Source of the DNA: Allobosea sp.
Lineage (GTDB): Bacteria; Pseudomonadota; Alphaproteobacteria; Rhizobiales; Beijerinckiaceae
Reading direction: 5' to 3'
DNA: 64,000 bases
Assembly (NCBI RefSeq): GCF_017308015.1
Contig: NZ_JAFKFW010000005.1
Location: 186,001 to 250,000, forward strand
Under the pieces are notes generated by a model. That model saw only the letters and a program-made list of their open reading frames with translations. It was not told the DNA's origin and did no database searches. Shown piece by piece: positions 31,607-40,445 of the stretch. The stretch's first letter is position 1. Each line of letters begins with the position of its first letter. Position numbers and translations under genes: made by a program.

Positions 31607-34147
31607 GTGTCAGGCCAAGCCTTGATGTGGCCACCGCATTACGAGATCGTGCCCATGCGGATTCCAGCCTGGGACTTTCCTTTGTCAGCTCTTTCTCGCG
31701 AGACCTCTGTTCATTACGAGCCCGACGAGCAGGTCGAGCGCATCAAGGCGGAGGTGGTGCGCAAGCTCACCTACTCGCTCGGTAAAAGCCCGGCGGTCGC
31801 GCAGCCCCATGACTGGCTGACAGCAGCGATCCTCGCGGCTCGCGATCACGTCATCGATGTCTGGCAGAAGTCGACCCGGGAGAGCTACGCCACCGGCAGG
31901 AAGCGCGTCTATTACCTCTCCCTGGAGTTTTTGATCGGGCGCTCACTCGCCGACGCGCTGAACAATCTCGGCCTGACCGATTCCATGGCGCAGGCACTGC
32001 GCGAACTCGGTGTCGACCTGGCCGGGATCGAGAATCTCGAACCTGACGCCGCCCTCGGCAATGGCGGCCTGGGCCGCCTCGCCGCCTGCTACATGGAAGC
32101 CATGGCGTCGACCGGCGTGCCGGCGCTCGGCTACGGCATCCGCTACGATCACGGTCTGTTCAAGCAGCGCATTGATGGCGGACGGCAGATCGAGGTTCCC
32201 GAGGACTGGCTGTCCTTCCGCAATCCCTGGGAGTTCGAACGACGCGAGAGCGCCTACAGGATCGGCTTTGGCGGTACCGTGGCTGCGGGCGGGAAGCCCG
32301 GGCAGGTGTTCTGGGCGCCGGAGGAGACCATCTTCGCCGTCGCCTATGATACGCCTGTCGTCGGCTGGCAGGGGCGCGACGCCAACACCTTGCGGCTTTG
32401 GCGCGCAAGGGCGATGCATCCCCTGTCGCTGGATGCCTTCAATCAAGGCGATCTGGTCGGGGCTGTCGCCGAGCGCAACCGCGCCGAAGCGATCTCGAAG
32501 GTGCTCTATCCCAACGACTCGACGCCGGTCGGGCAGGAATTGCGCCTGCGGCAGGAGTTCTTCTTCACCTCCGCCTCGCTTCAGGATCTGGTCCGACGCC
32601 ACCATCGCCAATTCGGAACGCTAAACAACCTCGCAGAAAAGGCCGCAATCCAACTCAACGACACCCATCCCTCGCTTGCGGTCGCAGAGCTCATGCGGTT
32701 GCTGATCGATGAGCATGAGGTCGAATGGGAGCGAGCCTGGGAGATCACGACGGCGACGATCTCCTACACCAACCACACGCTGCTGCCGGAAGCGCTGGAG
32801 ACCTGGCCGGTCGCCCTGATGGAGCGGCTCCTGCCGCGCCATATGCAGATCATCTTCGGCATCAATGCCCGCTTCCTCGACGGCGTCCGCCGCGACGCGC
32901 CCGATGCCGACCTCTCCGCGCTTTCTCTGATCGACGAATATCACGGGCGACGGGTCCGGATGGCGCATCTCGCCTTTGTCGGCTCGCATAAGGTCAATGG
33001 CGTCTCCGCGCTCCATTCCAACCTGATGAAGGAAACGGTGTTCGCACCACTGCATCATGTCTTCCCGGACCGGATCACGAATGTCACCAACGGCATCACG
33101 CCGCGCCGCTGGCTTCTCAACGCGAATCCGGGTCTGACGAACCTCCTCAAGGAAACTTGCGGGGAGAAGGTCACGAATGATGTCGGGCTGATCCGCCAGT
33201 TCGGCAAACACGCCGACGACACGACGGTCCACGACCGGCTGGCCGCGATCCGGCGCGAGAACAAGCTCAGGCTCGCGACAATCATCCGTCAGGACTGCGG
33301 CGTCATCGTCGATCCATCCGCTCTCTTCGACGTGCAGATCAAGCGCATCCACGAATACAAGCGCCAGTTGCTCAACATCCTCGAGACGATCGCGCTCTAC
33401 GACGCCATCCGCTCCGAGCCCTATCGCGACTGGGCCCCGCGCGTGAAGATATTCGCCGGTAAGGCCGCGTCGAACTACGTGACCGCCAAATCGATCATCA
33501 ACCTCATCAATGATGTCGCCGCCGTGGTGAACAACGACATCACGACGCGAGACCGGCTCAAGGTGGTGTTCCTGCCGAACTACAACGTCAGCCTCGCCGA
33601 GACGATCATCCCGGCCGCCGATCTGTCCGAACAGATATCGACGGCCGGCATGGAGGCGTCCGGCACCGGCAATATGAAATTCGCGCTGAACGGAGCCATC
33701 ACCATCGGCACGCTCGACGGCGCCAATATCGAAATCGGCGAGCGTGTCGGGGCCGACAATATCGCGATCTTCGGCATGACGGCGGAAGAGGTCGAGGCGG
33801 CGCGACGCGATCCCCGCCCGAGCGCCGACATCATCCATGCCTCGGCTCATCTCGAAGGCGTGCTCGATGCGGTCGCCGGCGGCGCCTACTCCCCCCGCGA
33901 TCGCGACCGCTATGCCGGGCTCGTGGAAGGCCTCCTCGCCAACGATTGGTTCATGGTGCTCAACGATTTCGAGAGCTACCGCCTCACCCAGCGCCGGATC
34001 GACAGCCTGTGGGCGGATCAGGCGCGGTGGTGGCACATGTCCGTGAACAATACGGCCCATTGCGCCTGGTTCAGCGCCGACCGCGCCATCCGCGAATATG
34101 CGCAGCGTATCTGGAATCTGCCCGCCGCGGCACCGGGAGAAGGCTGA
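31607..34147 (+). CDS. glgP: Glycogen phosphorylase
   Basis: An 846-residue glycogen/alpha-glucan phosphorylase that releases glucose-1-phosphate from glycogen ends. Visible hallmarks: YLSLEFLIGRSLADALNNLG, GNGGLGRLAACYMEA, KRIHEYKRQ, and the pyridoxal-phosphate site ASGTGNMKFALNGA with the Schiff-base Lys. The start is uncertain: GTG at 31607 is used here, but ATG at 31625 or 31655 is possible and none has a strong ribosome site. It is first in a tight run with a debranching enzyme (13-base gap), so debranching and phosphorolysis are likely co-expressed. An EcfG-like element precedes it. Confidence 0.96.
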   Translation: MSGQALMWPPHYEIVPMRIPAWDFPLSALSRETSVHYEPDEQVERIKAEVVRKLTYSLGKSPAVAQPHDWLTAAILAARDHVIDVWQKSTRESYATGRKRVYYLSLEFLIGRSLADALNNLGLTDSMAQALRELGVDLAGIENLEPDAALGNGGLGRLAACYMEAMASTGVPALGYGIRYDHGLFKQRIDGGRQIEVPEDWLSFRNPWEFERRESAYRIGFGGTVAAGGKPGQVFWAPEETIFAVAYDTPVVGWQGRDANTLRLWRARAMHPLSLDAFNQGDLVGAVAERNRAEAISKVLYPNDSTPVGQELRLRQEFFFTSASLQDLVRRHHRQFGTLNNLAEKAAIQLNDTHPSLAVAELMRLLIDEHEVEWERAWEITTATISYTNHTLLPEALETWPVALMERLLPRHMQIIFGINARFLDGVRRDAPDADLSALSLIDEYHGRRVRMAHLAFVGSHKVNGVSALHSNLMKETVFAPLHHVFPDRITNVTNGITPRRWLLNANPGLTNLLKETCGEKVTNDVGLIRQFGKHADDTTVHDRLAAIRRENKLRLATIIRQDCGVIVDPSALFDVQIKRIHEYKRQLLNILETIALYDAIRSEPYRDWAPRVKIFAGKAASNYVTAKSIINLINDVAAVVNNDITTRDRLKVVFLPNYNVSLAETIIPAADLSEQISTAGMEASGTGNMKFALNGAITIGTLDGANIEIGERVGADNIAIFGMTAEEVEAARRDPRPSADIIHASAHLEGVLDAVAGGAYSPRDRDRYAGLVEGLLANDWFMVLNDFESYRLTQRRIDSLWADQARWWHMSVNNTAHCAWFSADRAIREYAQRIWNLPAAAPGEG

Positions 34148-34160
34148 GGCGTTGGCTCCG

Positions 34161-36116
34161 ATGCAGCGGATCATTCCCTGCGCGCGCCCGCTAAGCATCG
34201 GTGCGTCCCTTGTGGACGACGGAGTCTGCTTCGCAGTCTTCTCGCGCCACGGCACCCGCGTCTTCGTCTGCCTTTTCGACGAGGCCGGCGAGACGGAGCT
34301 GGCATTGCTGCCGCTGCCTTGCCGTGATGGCGACATCCATTATGGCTTGCTGGAGGGTGCCGGCGCGGGGATGCGCTACGGCCTGCGCGTCGAGGGGCCA
34401 TGGCAGCCCGAGCGGGGCCATCGGTTCGACCCGACGAAGCTGCTCGTCGACCCCTATGCGACGCTGATCGATCGCCCCTTCCGCTGGGATCCGGCGCTCG
34501 CCCGCCATGGCGCGGAAACAGCGGCGCTCGTGCCGCGCTGCATCGTGCAGCCTCTCCCCGTCTCCGGCGAGGTCCGGGCTTCCGAAGCGACGCCGCCGAC
34601 CTTCCTCTACGAGCTCGGCGTCCGATCCTTCAGCATGCGCCACCCGGCCGTCCCGCCGCCCTTGCGGGGAACACTTGTCGCCCTGCGTGAACCATCCGTC
34701 ATCGCGCATCTGCAGAGGCTCGGCGTCAGCCATGTCGAGCTGATGCCGGTCGCAGCCTGGATGGACGAGCGCCACTTGCCGCCGCTCGGGCTCGCCAATG
34801 CCTGGGGCTACAATCCCGTTAACTTCTTCGCGCTCGACCCGCGGCTCGCGCCTGGCGGGCCGGTCGATCTTGCAGCACTCTGCGCCGCCTATGCCGAGGC
34901 AGGCATCGGCGTGATCCTCGACATCGTGCTGAACCACACAGCCGAAAGCGATGAATTCGGCGGCACGGTCAGCCTGCGCGGCCTCGACAATGCCGTCTAT
35001 TACCGCCATGCCGCCGACGATCCCGCCCGCCTCGTCAACGATACCGGCTGCGGCCATACGCTGGCGCTCAATCGCGCTCCGGTGCTGCGTCTGGCGATGG
35101 ACGCAATGCGGCACTGGCTGCGCCTCGGCATCGCCGGCTTCCGCTTCGATCTCGGCACGGTGATGGGACGCACGGAGACCGGATTTACGCCCGATGCACC
35201 GCTTTTCGGCGCCATCCTGCAGGATCCGGAACTCGCGCACGCCATCCTGATCGCCGAGCCCTGGGATATCGGCCCTGGCGGCTATCGCCTCGGCGATTTC
35301 CCCGCTCCTTTCGCCGAATGGAACGGGCGCTATCGCGACGACATTCGCCGTTACTGGCGCGGCGATGCCGGGATGGCCGGCGCGCTGGCGACGCGGTTGG
35401 CCGGCTCGTCGGACCTCTTCGCCAACAAACATCGCGGCCCGCAAGCCAGCATCAATTTCATCGCCGCCCATGACGGCTTCACGCTGCGCGACCTCGTCTC
35501 TTACGAGCGCAAGCACAACGAGGCCAATGGCGAGGGGAACCGCGACGGCGACAATGACAGCCATAGCTGGAACTGCGGCATCGAAGGCCCGACGCGCGAC
35601 GCATCGATCGAAGCCGTGCGCGGTCGCGACGTCCGAGCGCTACTCGCGACGCTCTTCCTGTCACGCGGTATTCCGATGTTGACGGCGGGCGACGAGTTCG
35701 GGCGGACCCAGCACGGCAACAACAATGCCTACGCGCAGGACAATCCGACCTCCTGGCTGGACTGGGAGCGGGCCGACGATGAACTGACCGCCCTGGTCGC
35801 CGCGCTCGCAGCACTGCGTCGTCGGCACACGCTTCTAGCCGCCGATACCTTTCTGACCGGCACGGGAGAGCCGCCGGATGCGCGCTGGCTGAAAGCCGAC
35901 GCGACAGCGATCGCCGATCAGGACTGGGCCGGTCTCGATGCCTTCTGCTTGCTGCTGCACGGCGCCACAGAGAGCCTGCTGATCGCGCTCAACCGTAGTA
36001 TGCATGCGGCCGCGATGACGCTTCCCGCCGGCCGATGGGAGCAGATATTCACCTCCGACGGCCGAATGGAGGGCATGCTGCCCGCCCGCAGCGTCACACT
36101 GTGGCGGAAAGTCTGA
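34161..36116 (+). CDS. Glycogen debranching enzyme, GlgX/TreX-like (short copy)
   Basis: A 651-residue isoamylase-type enzyme (GH13) that cleaves alpha-1,6 branches. An N-terminal carbohydrate-binding module (about 10-110), the (beta/alpha)8 barrel and a short C-terminal domain are visible. Catalytic regions: GFRFDLGTVMGRT (nucleophile Asp), IAEPWDIGPGGYRLG (acid Glu) and FIAAHDGFTLRDLVSY. A second copy (36117-38189) is convergent and abuts it. The presence of treY and treZ nearby suggests that one of the two could act as TreX in the trehalose route; which one cannot be told. The start at 34161 follows the glgP stop by 13 bases. Confidence 0.92.
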   Translation: MQRIIPCARPLSIGASLVDDGVCFAVFSRHGTRVFVCLFDEAGETELALLPLPCRDGDIHYGLLEGAGAGMRYGLRVEGPWQPERGHRFDPTKLLVDPYATLIDRPFRWDPALARHGAETAALVPRCIVQPLPVSGEVRASEATPPTFLYELGVRSFSMRHPAVPPPLRGTLVALREPSVIAHLQRLGVSHVELMPVAAWMDERHLPPLGLANAWGYNPVNFFALDPRLAPGGPVDLAALCAAYAEAGIGVILDIVLNHTAESDEFGGTVSLRGLDNAVYYRHAADDPARLVNDTGCGHTLALNRAPVLRLAMDAMRHWLRLGIAGFRFDLGTVMGRTETGFTPDAPLFGAILQDPELAHAILIAEPWDIGPGGYRLGDFPAPFAEWNGRYRDDIRRYWRGDAGMAGALATRLAGSSDLFANKHRGPQASINFIAAHDGFTLRDLVSYERKHNEANGEGNRDGDNDSHSWNCGIEGPTRDASIEAVRGRDVRALLATLFLSRGIPMLTAGDEFGRTQHGNNNAYAQDNPTSWLDWERADDELTALVAALAALRRRHTLLAADTFLTGTGEPPDARWLKADATAIADQDWAGLDAFCLLLHGATESLLIALNRSMHAAAMTLPAGRWEQIFTSDGRMEGMLPARSVTLWRKV

Positions 36117-38189
36117 TCACATCAGCACGATCAAGGACCGCGGCGAAAGTGAGATTTCCTGGTCCGCCTTCAGTCCCTTGCGGCCCTCGTCCGAATTCGG
36201 GCCGGTCTCCGTATCCAGCACGACCGACCACGAACCGGACTTCACCCGCGGCGGTATCTTGAACACGACCTCGCCGTCAAAGGCGTTGAACAGGATCAGG
36301 GCCTCGTCGCCGCCGGCCTCGACATCCGGCATATGCATCAGCAGGCCGATCGCGAGCACGCCGGGATCGTCCCAGTGCTCTTCCTGCTGGTCGCCTCCAG
36401 CCGGGTTGACCCAGCGCAGCAGGCAGCCGTCGCGGAAGGACGTCCGCCTAAAGATCGGGTGCTCGTTGCGCAAGGCGATGACGCGCCGGACGAAGCCGGC
36501 GAGTGCCTCGTCGCGCCGCGTGATCTCGTCCCAGCGCATCCAGGCAGTCTCGTTGTCCTGGGCGTAGACATTGTTGTTGCCGCGGTTGGAATGGCCGTGC
36601 TCGTCGCCGGCAAGCAGCATCGGCGTGCCATGGGACAGAAGCAGCGTCGCCAGCAGATTGCGCTTCTGCCGCTGACGCACCGCAAGGATGCCTTCGTGCT
36701 CGGTCGGTCCCTCGGCGCCGTGGTTGAAGGACAGGTTATGGCCGTGGCCGTCCTTGTTGTCCTCGCCGTTCGCCTCGTTGTGCTTATCGTTGTAGGAGAC
36801 GAGGTCCGCCAGGGTGAAGCCGTCATGAGCGGTGATGAAGTTCACGCTGGCCCAGGGCCGGCGGCCGCGCTGGTCATAGACGTCGCCCGAACCGGTGATG
36901 CGGGCAGCGAGGTCGCGGATGATGCCCTCTTCGCCCTTCCAATAGGCACGGATCGTGTCGCGGTACTTGTCGTTCCACTCGGCCCAGCCCGGCGGGAAGC
37001 CGCCAACCTGATAGCCGCCTGGCCCGATATCCCAGGGCTCGCCCACAAGCTTGACCTTGCGCAGGACGGGGTCTTGCCCCATCGCGTCGAAGAAGCCGCC
37101 GCGTGGATCGAAGCCGTGCGGCTCACGCCCGAGGATGGTACCGAGGTCGAAGCGGAAGCCGTCCACCTCCATCACCTCGACCCAGTAGCGCAGCGAGTCC
37201 ATCACCATCTGGAGCACGCGCGGATGGGACGTGTTGACCGTATTCCCGGTACCGGTGTCGTTGACATAGTAGCGCGGCTCGCCCGGCATTGTCCGGTAAT
37301 AGGAGAAGTTGTCGATCCCCTTGAACGACAGCGTCGGGCCGAGCTCGTTCCCCTCGGCCGTGTGGTTGTAGACGACGTCCAGGACGACCTCGAGCCCCGC
37401 ATCGTGGAAGCGGCGGACCATGTCGCGGAACGAGGAAAGGCCGGCCCGCCCGAGATAGCGCTGCATCGGCGCGAAAAAGCCGATCGTGTTGTAGCCCCAG
37501 TAGTTGGACAGGCCCTTGGCGACGAGGTGATGGTCGTCGAGATAGGCATGCACGGGCAGGAGCTCGACGGTGCTGACTCCAAGGCTCTTGATGTAGTCGA
37601 TCACGGCCGGCTCGGCGAGGCCGTCGAAGGTGCCGCGGCGGGCTTCGGGCACAGCTGGGTGCAGTTGCGTGAAGCCGCGCACATGCGTCTCGTAGAAGAT
37701 GGTCCGGTCCCAGCCGATACCGGGCGCGCCGGGACGCTGCGGATCGGCTTGCCAGTCCACAACAACGCATTTCGGCATGTAGGACGCGCTGTCGAGTTCG
37801 CTGAAGCTGAGATCGCGGTCTTCCCCGGCACCAATCTCGTAGCCGTAATGCGCATCGTTCCAGTCGACCGCTCCTGAAAACTCCCGCGCATACGGATCCA
37901 GGAGAAGCTTGTTCGGGTTGAAGCGATGCCCCTCCTCCGGGGCGAATCGGCCATGGACGCGATAGCCGTAGCGCTGCCCTGGCCCCACGCCCGGCAGGTA
38001 GCCGTGGAAGATCTCGTCCGTGTATTCCGGCAAAGTGATGCGCGCAGTCTCGGTCTCTCCGCTCTCGTCGAACAGGCACAACTCGACGCGCTCGGCATGA
38101 GCCGAGAACAGGGCGAAGTTGGTTCCCTCGCCATCGAACACAGCGCCGAGTTCGGAAGCCCGGCCGGCCTTGATCTCAAAACCCGCCAT
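36117..38189 (-). CDS. glgX: Glycogen debranching enzyme GlgX
   Basis: A 690-residue GH13 debranching enzyme. N-terminal module, then VELLPVHAYLDDHHL, GFRFDLGTILGRE (nucleophile Asp), VGEPWDIGPGGYQVGGF (acid Glu) and FITAHDGFTLADLVSYNDKHN, all as in GlgX. It removes short branches left by the phosphorylase. Its stop codon and that of the short copy form a shared TGATCA with no spacer. An exact EcfG-type promoter lies about 95 bases upstream. It is transcribed divergently from glgA. Confidence 0.95.
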   Translation of the reverse strand: MAGFEIKAGRASELGAVFDGEGTNFALFSAHAERVELCLFDESGETETARITLPEYTDEIFHGYLPGVGPGQRYGYRVHGRFAPEEGHRFNPNKLLLDPYAREFSGAVDWNDAHYGYEIGAGEDRDLSFSELDSASYMPKCVVVDWQADPQRPGAPGIGWDRTIFYETHVRGFTQLHPAVPEARRGTFDGLAEPAVIDYIKSLGVSTVELLPVHAYLDDHHLVAKGLSNYWGYNTIGFFAPMQRYLGRAGLSSFRDMVRRFHDAGLEVVLDVVYNHTAEGNELGPTLSFKGIDNFSYYRTMPGEPRYYVNDTGTGNTVNTSHPRVLQMVMDSLRYWVEVMEVDGFRFDLGTILGREPHGFDPRGGFFDAMGQDPVLRKVKLVGEPWDIGPGGYQVGGFPPGWAEWNDKYRDTIRAYWKGEEGIIRDLAARITGSGDVYDQRGRRPWASVNFITAHDGFTLADLVSYNDKHNEANGEDNKDGHGHNLSFNHGAEGPTEHEGILAVRQRQKRNLLATLLLSHGTPMLLAGDEHGHSNRGNNNVYAQDNETAWMRWDEITRRDEALAGFVRRVIALRNEHPIFRRTSFRDGCLLRWVNPAGGDQQEEHWDDPGVLAIGLLMHMPDVEAGGDEALILFNAFDGEVVFKIPPRVKSGSWSVVLDTETGPNSDEGRKGLKADQEISLSPRSLIVLM

Positions 38190-38284
38190 GTCTTACTCCC
38201 GCCATGTCACAGCACCTTCGTGTCCAGCGTGCAGAAAGGACTATCGTCGCTGCGAGGCTGCCTCGCTTCCGTCGCGATGGCAGC

Positions 38285-38309
38285 AACGTGCTGCAGCAAC
38301 AGCAGTTCC
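38285..38309 (-). promoter_or_regulatory. EcfG-type promoter for glgX
   Basis: Minus strand: exact GGAAC-N16-CGTT, 96 bases upstream of the glgX start. Forms a divergent pair with the glgA promoter at 38355. Confidence 0.65.
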
Positions 38310-38354
38310 GGACCGCTGGCCTCGATCTTGCCTGAAATATTTCGCTGCGAGGCA

Positions 38355-38380
38355 GGAACTCGGGGATCGGCGGACCTGTT
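38355..38380 (+). promoter_or_regulatory. EcfG-like promoter for glgA
   Basis: GGAAC, 17 bases, TGTT (one mismatch), 30 bases before the glgA ATG, giving a leader of about 20 bases. Confidence 0.5.
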
Positions 38381-38409
38381 GTGCTTCGCGGGATGCCAAG
38401 GGCGTGACG

Positions 38410-39942
38410 ATGACAAATGTTTTGGAGCTGGCCGAAATTGCAGGCGCCCCCGCTACGTCAGGCCACGCTTTGCATTATGCCCCCGCCGTCAAGGACGACA
38501 TCGCCGACCAGCCATCACCGATCGCCGCGACCACAAAACTGCTGTTCGTGACGTCCGAGATGGGCGACTTCATTAAGGCCGGCGGCCTTGGCGAGGTCTC
38601 GACGGCGCTGCCCCGCCAACTCCGCAAGTTTTGCGAGGTGCGCGTCCTGCTGCCCGGCTTTCGCCAGGTCCGCAAGGCCAAACCCGCCATGGACGTCGTC
38701 CGGCAGATGCCGCGCGTCGCCGGCCTGCCGCCATGGTCGCTCGGCCGTTTCACCACGAGCGACGGCCTGATCGTCTACACCGTGCTTTGCGACGAGCTCT
38801 ATGATCGCGACGGCTCGCCCTATGGGCCCTTCGGCGGAGGCGATTTCGGTGACAACGATGTCCGCTTCGGGCGGCTCTCGCTCGCCGCCGCGGAGATCGC
38901 CGCCGGCGAGGCCGACCCGAACTGGAAGCCGGACGTCGTCCATGTCAACGACTGGCCGTCTGCTCTCGCGCCCGGCTACATGCGCTGGAAGGGGCTGGAG
39001 ACGCCCTCGATCCTGACGATCCACAATCTCGCTTATCAGGGCCTGTATCATCCGCAGCGCATGCGGCTGCTGGGCATTCCCGATCAGGCTTTCAACATCA
39101 ACGGCTCAGAATTTCACGGCAAGATCTCGTTCCTGAAGAGCGGCATCTTCTATGGCTCGCATGTCACCACCGTGAGCGAGACCTATGCCAACGAGATCAC
39201 CACGGCCGAGCACGGCTGCGGCCTCGATGGTCTCCTCAAAACGCGAATGGGGGAAGGCAGGTTGACCGGCATCGTCAACGGCATCGACGACAGCTGGAAT
39301 GCGCTGATCGAAGGCGGCCGCTCCGGAGACCAGATCATCCGGCAGTGGAAGCGGCGCAACGCCGCCGACATCCGCCGGACATTCGACCTGCCGGAGTCGC
39401 GGGGCCCGCTCTTCTCAATCGTATCCCGTCTGGTCCATCAGAAGGGCATAGATCTGTCGCTGGAGGCTGCCGAGACGATCGTGGCGCAGGGCGGCCAGCT
39501 CGTTGTGACGGGACGCGGCGAGCCGCGCATCGAGGAAGCCGTCGAGAAGCTGGCGCGCCGATATCCCCGCGCCGTCGCTGCGCGGATCGGCTTCGACGAC
39601 GGTGAAGCCCGCCGTCTGTTCGCCGCCAGCGATTTCCTGCTGATGCCCTCGCGCTTCGAGCCATGCGGGCTCAGTCAGATGTATGCGCAGCGCTCCGGCG
39701 CGCTGCCGATCGCCTATCGGACGGGCGGCCTGGTCGATACGATCGAAGACGGATTGTCGGGCTTCCTATTCTCCAATCTGACGGGCGCCGGCTTGACAGG
39801 GGCCGTCGCCCGCGCGCTCGAAGCCTTCCGCTCCAAGCGCACGTTCCGGCAGATGCGGGACCATGCCATGGCCAAGCGCTTCGACTGGCGCCGGCCCAGC
39901 TTCCGCTATGCAGATGTCTATGCCCGCGCGCTCGCCGCCTGA
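38410..39942 (+). CDS. glgA: Glycogen synthase (ADP-glucose)
   Basis: A 510-residue GT5 glycogen synthase. The start at 38410 (MTNVLELAEIAG) is the first ATG with a ribosome-like AAGGGCG; the open frame extends further upstream but without family similarity. An unusual N-terminal extension of about 40 residues precedes the core. ADP-glucose-binding KAGGLGEVSTALP is at about 55-67, and FEPCGLSQMYAQRSG and RTGGLVDTIED mark the C-terminal domain. It elongates glycogen; the substrate ADP-glucose would need glgC, which is not in the window. Confidence 0.96.
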   Translation: MTNVLELAEIAGAPATSGHALHYAPAVKDDIADQPSPIAATTKLLFVTSEMGDFIKAGGLGEVSTALPRQLRKFCEVRVLLPGFRQVRKAKPAMDVVRQMPRVAGLPPWSLGRFTTSDGLIVYTVLCDELYDRDGSPYGPFGGGDFGDNDVRFGRLSLAAAEIAAGEADPNWKPDVVHVNDWPSALAPGYMRWKGLETPSILTIHNLAYQGLYHPQRMRLLGIPDQAFNINGSEFHGKISFLKSGIFYGSHVTTVSETYANEITTAEHGCGLDGLLKTRMGEGRLTGIVNGIDDSWNALIEGGRSGDQIIRQWKRRNAADIRRTFDLPESRGPLFSIVSRLVHQKGIDLSLEAAETIVAQGGQLVVTGRGEPRIEEAVEKLARRYPRAVAARIGFDDGEARRLFAASDFLLMPSRFEPCGLSQMYAQRSGALPIAYRTGGLVDTIEDGLSGFLFSNLTGAGLTGAVARALEAFRSKRTFRQMRDHAMAKRFDWRRPSFRYADVYARALAA

Positions 39943-39957
39943 TCATGGTGATCAGGC
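39937..39957. terminator. Hairpin overlapping the glgA stop
   Basis: GCCTGATCA-TGG-TGATCAGGC, perfect 9-bp arms, containing the glgA stop. No T-run follows, so it may be a weak or bidirectional end between glgA and the convergent DUF2934 gene. Confidence 0.4.
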
Positions 39958-39995
39958 CGAACACGACGCACGCAGCATCTTCGGCAGAACAGCAC

Positions 39996-40262
39996 TCAGC
40001 CCTTGGCCTTCGGGGCGGATTTCCGCGCGCCCGCATTCCCCGTCGCCGCCTTCTTGACCGGAACCGTCGCCTTCGGCTTGTCGTCCACGGTCGCCGAAAC
40101 CCTGCCCTTCAGAGGCTTCGCTGCCTTGCCGGTTTTACCGGTGCTGGCCGTGACCCGCTCCTCGGCGAGGCGCCAGTGCTCGGCATCGCGGCCCTCGGGC
40201 TTACCTTCGGCTTCCCAGATCGCATAGGCGGTATCGCGGACGATCTGTTCCCGGCTCATCAT
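39996..40262 (-). CDS. DUF2934 family protein
   Basis: An 88-residue protein of the DUF2934 type. The conserved part is N-terminal: REQIVRDTAYAIWEAEGKPEG followed by HWRLAEERV. The rest is a long basic, Lys/Ala-rich, disordered tail. Function unknown. The first of two ATGs (40262) follows AGGAG by about five bases. An EcfG-like promoter lies 36-60 bases upstream. Confidence 0.82.
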   Translation of the reverse strand: MMSREQIVRDTAYAIWEAEGKPEGRDAEHWRLAEERVTASTGKTGKAAKPLKGRVSATVDDKPKATVPVKKAATGNAGARKSAPKAKG

Positions 40263-40297
40263 CTATCTCCTCGAAAGGCGCTGAAGCGCGCTGGATG

Positions 40298-40322
40298 AAC
40301 TGCATGCCGAATGGTGGGTTCC
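40298..40322 (-). promoter_or_regulatory. EcfG-like promoter for the DUF2934 gene
   Basis: Minus strand: GGAAC, 16 bases, AGTT (one mismatch). It diverges from the glgB promoter at 40360. Confidence 0.45.
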
Positions 40323-40359
40323 GACAGATGATCTTGCATGGTCGCGATGGCGGCGAAGC

Positions 40360-40385
40360 GGAACGGGGACCCCTTCTGCTGCGTT
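40360..40385 (+). promoter_or_regulatory. EcfG-type promoter for glgB
   Basis: Exact GGAAC-N17-CGTT, 61 bases before the glgB ATG at 40446. Confidence 0.65.
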
Positions 40386-40445
40386 GCATCATGGCCGATT
40401 CTACCGCCCGGGCGGAATACCTCTAGTCTTCGGAACAGCCCGCTT